Below are positions 5,727 through 10,422 of a stretch of 10,422 bases of DNA, one piece after another. Source of the DNA: Verrucomicrobiaceae bacterium (GTDB taxonomy: Bacteria > Verrucomicrobiota > Verrucomicrobiae > Verrucomicrobiales > Akkermansiaceae); contig CANBTO010000136.1 of the NCBI GenBank assembly GCA_947372405.1, positions 1 to 10,422 of the forward strand, given 5' to 3'. Each line of letters begins with the position of its first letter. Position 1 is the first letter of the stretch. The position numbers and the translations under genes were made by a program. Below the pieces are notes generated by a model. The model was not told where the DNA came from. It did not search any database and was given only the letters and a program-made list of their open reading frames with translations.

Positions 5727-6338
5727 ATGAAATCGAAATTATTCGGAGTATCGCTCATGTTGCTGGCCGCCAACGCGGGATTCGCGCAGACCACGAACTA
5801 TCCCAAGGCCAAAGTCAGCTTCGATGACTTCAAGGGGCTTGTTGCGGAGGTGGAGGCTCACCGGGCCAGCCGCCTCATCGACCTTAATACATTCCTCAAG
5901 ATGAGCAAGGAGGAGGGAGTTGTCATTCTGGATTCCCGTTCGGACTTTCGTTTCGACCGCATCCACCTTAAAGGCGCAAAACACCTGGCGTTTACCGACT
6001 TTACCCAAGACAATCTGAAGAAAGTCATTCCGGCTTTCGAGACCACGATCCTGATCTACTGCAACAACAATTTCGACGGCAACCAGACGGATTTCGCCTC
6101 AAAAGTTGCCTTGCCACGTCCGAATTCGGACAAGGCGGTGGCAACCCAAATTGCGTCCCAGGCAAAGCCACTCATGATGGCGCTGAATATCCCCACATAC
6201 ATCAACTTGTATGGATACGGCTACCGCAACGTTTACGAGCTGCATGAGCTGGTCAAAGTGAACGATCCCAGAATTGTGCTCGAAGGAACCATCGTGGAGC
6301 AGAAACCACCACTCGTCACACCCCCTGTCGTGAAGTGA
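5727..6338 (+). CDS. Secreted rhodanese-like domain protein
   Basis: The 203-residue product begins with a signal peptide (MKSKLFGVSLMLLAANAGFA, likely cut before Gln21), so it should act in the periplasm or outside. A rhodanese-like domain follows. GVVILDSRSDFRFDRIHLKGAKHL (from about residue 70) matches the family's conserved VxxxDxR and HxxGA elements. The presumed active-site Cys112 sits in ILIYCNNNF, which is not the CxxGxR loop of classical sulfurtransferases. After the loop comes LNIPTYINLYGYGYRNVYEL, which I associate from memory with secreted rhodanese-like proteins of Bacteroidetes and relatives. The start at 5727 is chosen over ATG 5694 and 5709 because AAAGGA (5715-5720) is 6 bases upstream and the signal peptide starts there. 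The C-terminus is proline-rich. It seems to be a single-gene unit. Substrate and reaction are unknown. Confidence 0.8.
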   Translation: MKSKLFGVSLMLLAANAGFAQTTNYPKAKVSFDDFKGLVAEVEAHRASRLIDLNTFLKMSKEEGVVILDSRSDFRFDRIHLKGAKHLAFTDFTQDNLKKVIPAFETTILIYCNNNFDGNQTDFASKVALPRPNSDKAVATQIASQAKPLMMALNIPTYINLYGYGYRNVYELHELVKVNDPRIVLEGTIVEQKPPLVTPPVVK

Positions 6339-6824
6339 CTGACAAGCGGTTGCCCGCTAACTAACAACAATTCCGGTCAAGCGAGGGTGGCGAGTCGAAA
6401 ACGCTTGAGAGCTTCGACGAGGGAGGCTGTTTCGCGCCGGATTTTCGCCTGGAGGGTGTGGGGATTGAGGCCCGCTGAGGCGGTCCCGCAAAACTGAGCC
6501 AGCACCTTATCCATCAAGGTGGAAAACCTGAACCTCCCCGCACGCGCGAACGACTGCACATCGAAAGTCGCCCGTGCCGTCGCCAAGGAGGTCCAATACA
6601 GCACGCTCTGGCGCTAACTGCCGCCACGGCTGCGGATTTTCACAGTCAATGTCACAGAATTGTTTCATGCCGTATACTGCTTTAGACTTGCCTTGATGCG
6701 TCACATAGCCATCCTGCACAGCTTGGAATTTGGAATCACATTTTGCGAATTGTGTACGGTGTGATCCGCCGTCTCACCGTCCCGTATGCTCGGGACGCTG
6801 TTTAAAAATTCAAGACACTCACCC
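6339..6824. other. Intergenic region without a confident gene
   Basis: Right after the rhodanese-like gene lies a small hairpin (AGCGG 6345-6349 with CCGCT 6354-6358), too short to call a terminator. A minus-strand frame (6604 down to 6377, GTG start, 75 residues, ending in LVEALKRFRLATLA) and an overlapping minus-strand frame in another register (6719 to 6507) could be two pieces of one decayed gene, but neither matches a family I recognise. The plus strand over 6510-6617 also has a short open stretch. Nothing here is firm enough for a CDS call. Confidence 0.4.
6778..6797 (+). terminator. Hairpin with weak T-rich tail
   Basis: CGTCCCG at 6778-6784 pairs perfectly with CGGGACG at 6791-6797 around a 6-base loop. 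A short TTT and A-rich stretch follows (6800-6809) on the plus strand. The stem is strong but the T-run is minimal, so termination is possible but unproven. It lies 28 bases before the ATG at 6825. Confidence 0.3.
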
Positions 6825-6983
6825 ATGAAAACACTGCTGTGCAACCTCACTTCCCTGCGTGCCCGACTGACGAACCATTCATTCACATACATGGGTGTGG
6901 GAATACAGACACGCCACTCGCGAGGAGATACCCGCGTTCGCGAAGAGTTACCTGCGGCAGTGTCTGCAGTGTGGCATCCATAA
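6825..6983 (+). pseudogene. Possible relic of a paralogous gene start (signal peptide only)
   Basis: This 52-codon frame starts MKTLLCNLTSLRAR, which resembles the start of the next gene, MKSLLLKLTSHCAR. At the DNA level 22 of the first 30 bases agree without gaps, including an identical ATGAAA and an identical CTCACTTCC. After about residue 14 the similarity vanishes, the frame has no hydrophobic signal-peptide core, and it ends after a polar, low-complexity stretch. The simplest reading is that the 5' end of a related secreted-protein gene was left here by a duplication or replacement event. A chance resemblance between short basic-hydrophobic starts is the alternative. Confidence 0.3.
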
Positions 6984-7017
6984 CCTTGTGAAAATTTTCG
7001 ATAAACAAACGTCGCCC

Positions 7018-7032
7018 ATTCAATCAATCAAT
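7018..7032. repeat. Short tetranucleotide tract in the 5' leader
   Basis: A tract of three and a half ATTC/TCAA-type units (TCAATCAATCAATC) lies about 22 bases before the start of the large secreted-protein gene. Short tracts like this can change length by slippage and alter expression of surface-protein genes, but this one is short and no promoter was identified next to it. Confidence 0.4.
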
Positions 7033-7053
7033 CCACATCCCGAACTCTGAGTC

Positions 7054-10000
7054 ATGAAATCGCTCCTACTGAAACTCACTTCCCACTGCGCACGGACCAT
7101 CATGTTGTGCACCGCACTGCTTCTGCTCGCCGGGCCGTCCGCTAGGGCGGCGGCTTCGCTTATCGGCGAACAGGTAACGCTTGTGGTCGCTGTTTCCGGC
7201 ACGGACTCGGCCAGCCAGCCTTATAACATCCAGCTCTACTCGGGGAGTTTCACCGTCGGCGGAAGTGCGGAGGTCAGCAACGTGGCTGTCTCCGGGGGCA
7301 TTCCAAATCCGGGGTTCGCGCCCATACCATTTTCCGGAACGATCACCGTGGATGTCGGGGCTAACACCATGGCGGTCAATTATTCCGGCAACCAGCCGAT
7401 CGGCGGCCTGACATACACGCTGTCCAGCGTCGCGGATCAATCCGCTGCCGGCATCAGCAGCGCCGTGCTCACGTCTTCGTCCGGCTTCCTGGACGGCATC
7501 AATCTGGCGACGGCCCCCTCGTTCAGCAATTCCGGCAATGGTTCCGTCACCGCCAATATCTTCTGCAACGGCACCAACCCGGGGGAGAATCTCAATGAGC
7601 TGATCACCTTTGGTCTGGTCACCGCCCCGACTGTCACCACCACCGCCGCCACGAATGTCACCTCCTCCAGCGCGACGCTCAATGGCACGATCAACGCCAA
7701 TGGAGTGAGCACTACGGCGTCCTTTGAATATGGCCTGACGACGGGCTACGGCAGCACCGTGGCCGCCTCGCCGGGTACCGTCACCGGTAGCAGTTCCACG
7801 GCCATCAGCGCCACGCTCAACGGGTTGATTCCCGGGGTGACGTATCATTACCGCGCGCTCGGGGTGGTCACGGGGGGCTCGGGCAAAGGCGTCGACCAGA
7901 CCTTCACCATCGCCCCGACCAGTACTGTCAGCGTGCTTGGCACTCCGGCATGGACGAATGCGGGTGCTACACTTTCCAGCTTCACCGTGCCGGCAGGCAC
8001 GAACCGCGTGCTCGTCGTGGCGGCCTCTGCAGAGAATGTCAGCGGGGCGGCGAGCGCGCTGGACATCACGAGCGTGACCTTCAACAGCAATGCCATGACG
8101 CTGGGTGCGAAAAAGAATGATTTCGGGCTCACCGCCAACCTTGGGTATCTTGTGGACGGCCTGTACTATGTGGCGCTCGGCACCAGCGCCTCACCGACCA
8201 CGGCGAACATCGTCGTGACACCGGGGACCAACGCGACAGTCAGTTCCATCGGGGCGGTGGCGTTCCAGAATGTGGACCAGACGACCCCGCTCAATGGCTT
8301 TCAGTCTGCAAACAGTTTGACAGCCAACTCAACACTGACCGCCGTCAGCAAGGCAGGCGACATGGTGATTGACTTGATGGACAATTATAACGCCGTCCCC
8401 GTCGCCGGCACCGGACAGACCGCCGCAGTGGCAGGCCCCGACACCCTTGGTGGCTCCTTGAATTATGCGGTCTCCCTCAAACTCGGTGCCGCTAGCGTGC
8501 CGATGGCCTGGACCTCGACCGGTGGCGGCGAAACCCAGCAGGTGGTGGCCAACATCAAGCAGGCGGCAGCGGCGCCGATCATCACCGGTCCGGCGACCAT
8601 GCCAAACTGGACGGTGAACAAGTCCGGTTACACGCAGACGGTGACGAGTTCTGGAGGAACAGGAACAAGGACGCTGTCGCTGACCGCAGGGGCGGTTCCG
8701 ACGGGGCTGATATTCACGGCGTCAACGGGAGTGCTGGCCGGAACACCGACTGTGGCTGGGACCTTCAACTTTACGATCACTGTAACGGACTCCGCCAGCG
8801 CGACTGCTTCGCAGCCGTATACGGTAGTGATCAATCCTGCAGTTACGGTATCCCCCTCGTCGCTGCCGAACTGGACGGTGAACAAGTCCGGCTACTCGCA
8901 GACGGTAACGAGTTCCGGCGGCACGGGAGCAAGGACGCTGTCGCTGACCTCAGGGGCGGTACCGACGGGGCTGATATTCACGGCGTCGACGGGCGTGCTG
9001 GCCGGCACGCCGACTGCGGCTGGGACCTTCAATTTCACGATCACGTCGACGGATACGGTGGGCGCAACGGGATTCCAGACGTACACGGTGGTGGTCAACG
9101 GAGCGGTTGCGGTCAGTCCCTCGACATTGCCGAACTGGACGGTGAACAAGTCCGGTTACACGCAGACGGTGACGAGTTCCGGAGGAACAGGAGCGAAGAC
9201 GCTCTCGATCACCGCAGGGGCGATACCGACGGGGCTGATATTCACGGCGTCAACGGGCGTGCTGAACGGAACACCGACTGTGGCTGGGACCTTCAATTTC
9301 TCGATCACGGCGACGGATACGGTGGGCGCCACGGGATCGCAGGCGTATACGGTGGTGATCAATCCTGCGGTTGCAGTGTCCCCCTCGACGCTGCCTGACT
9401 GGACGGTGAACAAGTCTGGCTACTCGCAGACGGTGACGAGTTCCGGAGGAACAGGAGCGAAGACGCTGTCGCTGACCTCAGGGGCGATTCCGACGGGGCT
9501 GATATTCACGGCGTCGACGGGCTTGCTGAACGGCACGCCGACTGTGGCCGGGACCTTCAATTTCACGATCATGGCAACCGACTCTGTGGGAGCAACGGGA
9601 TCGCAAGCTTACTCGGTGGTGATCAATCCTGCGGTCTCCATTACCACGGCGACGCTGCCGGACTGGACGGTGAACGTAGTCGGATACAGCCAGACGATCG
9701 ACTCGAGCGGCGGTACGGGCTCGAAGAGCTTTGCAGTGACGACCGGCGCAGTGCCCACGGGATTATCCCTGGCCTCGGGCGGCGCGCTCACCGGCAAGCC
9801 GACTGCGACCGGCACGTTCAACTTCACGGTCACCGCGACAGACACGGTCGGCGCGACGGGATTCCAAGCCTACGCTGTGGTGATCAATCCCCCGCCAACC
9901 ATCACGGCAAACACGGCGGACCTCGCCCAAAACGCCACGCAAATCATCATCGTCGGCACCGGGTTCTCCACCACGGCGGCGAATAATGCGGTCACCCTCA

Positions 10001-10422
10001 GTTCCGGCACGGCCACGGTGACGGCGGCCACCGCCACTCAACTGTCCTGCACACTGACGAGCCCGCCAAATCTCGGCCAACTGGATGCGAACATCTCCAT
10101 CAGCAATGGCGGAGGCAGTGCGGGACCGACGCAGGTCGCGACGATTGTCCCCGCGCCCACGGTCACCCTGAACACTGGCGACCTCGCGCTGAACGCGCCG
10201 ACGCTGATCATCCCCGGCACCAACTTCTCCACCACGCCTGCGAACAACACCGTGGTGTTGAGTTCCGGCACGGCGACCGTCACCGCCTCGACCGCCACGC
10301 AGCTCACCTGCACGCTGACCGGTCCGCTGTCGCTCGCCAGCCTGACGGCCGTCGTCACATCCAACGGTGGCTCCAGCGGTGCTGCGGTCCAGATTGCAAC
10401 CATTGTGGATGCCCCGACGGTG
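7054..10422 (+). CDS. Very large secreted repeat protein (FnIII-like, He_PIG and IPT/TIG-like modules), 3' end beyond window
   Basis: The frame is open from ATG 7054 to the right edge, 1123 codons with no stop. A signal peptide is clear: basic start, hydrophobic core TALLLLAGPSA and likely cleavage after ARA near residue 32. Then, in order: an unassigned beta-rich region (36-188); a fibronectin-III-like domain (191-289, with SATLNG, FEYGLTTGYGS and GVTYHYRALG); an extracellular beta domain (290 to about 511, with FTVPAGTNRVLVVAAS and VAFQNVDQTTPLNG, a pattern seen in surface proteins); five 88-residue putative-Ig (He_PIG) repeats (516-949, with VPTGLIFTASTGVLAGTPT and AGTFNFTIT); and two IPT/TIG-like units (950-1036 and 1037-1123). 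No catalytic domain is visible. The role is probably adhesion, surface structure or carrying C-terminal domains not seen here. Whether it ends in an autotransporter, PEP-CTERM or other sorting domain cannot be known. No Shine-Dalgarno precedes the ATG. Confidence 0.88.
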   Translation, partial: MKSLLLKLTSHCARTIMLCTALLLLAGPSARAAASLIGEQVTLVVAVSGTDSASQPYNIQLYSGSFTVGGSAEVSNVAVSGGIPNPGFAPIPFSGTITVDVGANTMAVNYSGNQPIGGLTYTLSSVADQSAAGISSAVLTSSSGFLDGINLATAPSFSNSGNGSVTANIFCNGTNPGENLNELITFGLVTAPTVTTTAATNVTSSSATLNGTINANGVSTTASFEYGLTTGYGSTVAASPGTVTGSSSTAISATLNGLIPGVTYHYRALGVVTGGSGKGVDQTFTIAPTSTVSVLGTPAWTNAGATLSSFTVPAGTNRVLVVAASAENVSGAASALDITSVTFNSNAMTLGAKKNDFGLTANLGYLVDGLYYVALGTSASPTTANIVVTPGTNATVSSIGAVAFQNVDQTTPLNGFQSANSLTANSTLTAVSKAGDMVIDLMDNYNAVPVAGTGQTAAVAGPDTLGGSLNYAVSLKLGAASVPMAWTSTGGGETQQVVANIKQAAAAPIITGPATMPNWTVNKSGYTQTVTSSGGTGTRTLSLTAGAVPTGLIFTASTGVLAGTPTVAGTFNFTITVTDSASATASQPYTVVINPAVTVSPSSLPNWTVNKSGYSQTVTSSGGTGARTLSLTSGAVPTGLIFTASTGVLAGTPTAAGTFNFTITSTDTVGATGFQTYTVVVNGAVAVSPSTLPNWTVNKSGYTQTVTSSGGTGAKTLSITAGAIPTGLIFTASTGVLNGTPTVAGTFNFSITATDTVGATGSQAYTVVINPAVAVSPSTLPDWTVNKSGYSQTVTSSGGTGAKTLSLTSGAIPTGLIFTASTGLLNGTPTVAGTFNFTIMATDSVGATGSQAYSVVINPAVSITTATLPDWTVNVVGYSQTIDSSGGTGSKSFAVTTGAVPTGLSLASGGALTGKPTATGTFNFTVTATDTVGATGFQAYAVVINPPPTITANTADLAQNATQIIIVGTGFSTTAANNAVTLSSGTATVTAATATQLSCTLTSPPNLGQLDANISISNGGGSAGPTQVATIVPAPTVTLNTGDLALNAPTLIIPGTNFSTTPANNTVVLSSGTATVTASTATQLTCTLTGPLSLASLTAVVTSNGGSSGAAVQIATIVDAPTV
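8599..9900 (+). repeat. Five tandem 264-bp in-frame repeats (88-residue He_PIG units)
   Basis: The codon for the Trp in the PNW/PDW motif falls at 8608, 8872, 9136, 9400 and 9664, exactly 264 bases apart each time. Copies are 8599-8862, 8863-9126, 9127-9390, 9391-9654 and 9655-9900 (the last runs into the following module). Copies 1 to 4 are very similar at the DNA level: copies 1 and 3 share an exact 47-base run (8605-8651 and 9133-9179). Copy 5 is clearly more diverged. The repeats encode Ig-like beta-sandwich units. Confidence 0.92.
9901..10422 (+). repeat. Two tandem 261-bp IPT/TIG-like units
   Basis: The units begin at ITANTADL (9901) and VTLNTGDL (10162), 261 bases apart. Each carries the same order of elements: an opening strand, a GTGFSTT or GTNFSTT turn, NNAV or NNTV followed by LSSGTATVTA, then TATQLSCTLT or TATQLTCTLT, and a terminal SNGG segment. 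The layout and GxxF turn fit IPT/TIG-like domains. The second unit ends at the window edge, so more copies may follow. Confidence 0.8.

Noticed and set aside
6345..6385. Integron attC-like site after the rhodanese-like gene (CGCTAAC followed by AACAATTCCGGTCAAG)
   Set aside because: It superficially resembles the R''-L'' half of an attC site, but no matching GTTRRRY partner or complementary arm was found within a plausible distance and there is no integrase gene.
6377..6719. Degenerate transposase on the minus strand in two frames
   Set aside because: The two overlapping frames could be stitched by a frameshift, but I see no transposase motif, terminal inverted repeats or target duplication, so I do not call a mobile element.
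7066..7848. 260-residue minus-strand frame
   Set aside because: It is antisense to the signal peptide and FnIII-like part of the large secreted protein, and its Arg/Gly/Asp-rich composition is typical of shadow frames.
8628..9845. A series of 78-85 residue minus-strand frames spaced 264 bases apart across the repeat array
   Set aside because: They are the antisense of the in-frame plus-strand repeats and recur only because the DNA repeats. The plus-strand frame is continuous from 7054 with a signal peptide and recognised modules.
8599..9900. CRISPR-like periodic repeats
   Set aside because: The period is 264 bp, the units are in-frame coding sequence, and there are no short repeats separated by unique spacers.

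Overview
The window looks like a high-GC bacterial chromosome, most plausibly from the Verrucomicrobiota. The support is indirect: third codon positions in the clear genes are GC-rich, Shine-Dalgarno sequences are often missing, and a giant secreted protein is built from fibronectin-III-like, putative-Ig (He_PIG) and IPT/TIG-like modules in a style common in that phylum. No rRNA or tRNA gene, CRISPR array or intact mobile element was seen.

Layout. Bases 1-608 hold a possible gene tail at the left edge, a featureless stretch (122-264) and an unrecognised short gene (265-603). This converges on pyrE (minus strand, 609-1178), orotate phosphoribosyltransferase of pyrimidine synthesis. A region of 7-bp repeats forming a 17-bp inverted repeat separates pyrE from a plus-strand cluster: an ExbB/TolQ-type protein (1331-2083), an ExbD/TolR-type protein (2080-2532), a TonB-like protein (2532-3320), a 79-residue membrane zinc-ribbon protein (3301-3540), FabF (3618-4868) and a hotdog thioesterase (4871-5296). 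The first four overlap end to end and are very likely one transcription unit. FabF and the thioesterase follow 77 and 2 bases later.

Bases 5297-5726 are noncoding and contain a string of compact hairpins. Then comes a secreted rhodanese-like protein (5727-6338) with a good ribosome binding site. Bases 6339-7053 hold no convincing intact gene. They include an unassigned reading frame, a short hairpin, and a small frame at 6825 whose first residues resemble the signal peptide of the next gene. From 7054 to the right edge an uninterrupted 1123-codon frame encodes the N-terminal part of a very large secreted repeat protein. It carries five 88-residue repeats of exactly 264 bp and then two IPT/TIG-like units of 261 bp.

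The most interesting lead is the ExbB/ExbD/TonB-like set. By eye alignment the ExbD-type protein has Asn where the family has its essential membrane Asp, the ExbB-type protein has Thr where E. coli ExbB has Glu176, and the TonB-like protein has no His in its membrane segment. If confirmed, this complex would lack the usual proton-handling residues. Nothing else in the window is clearly a new system.
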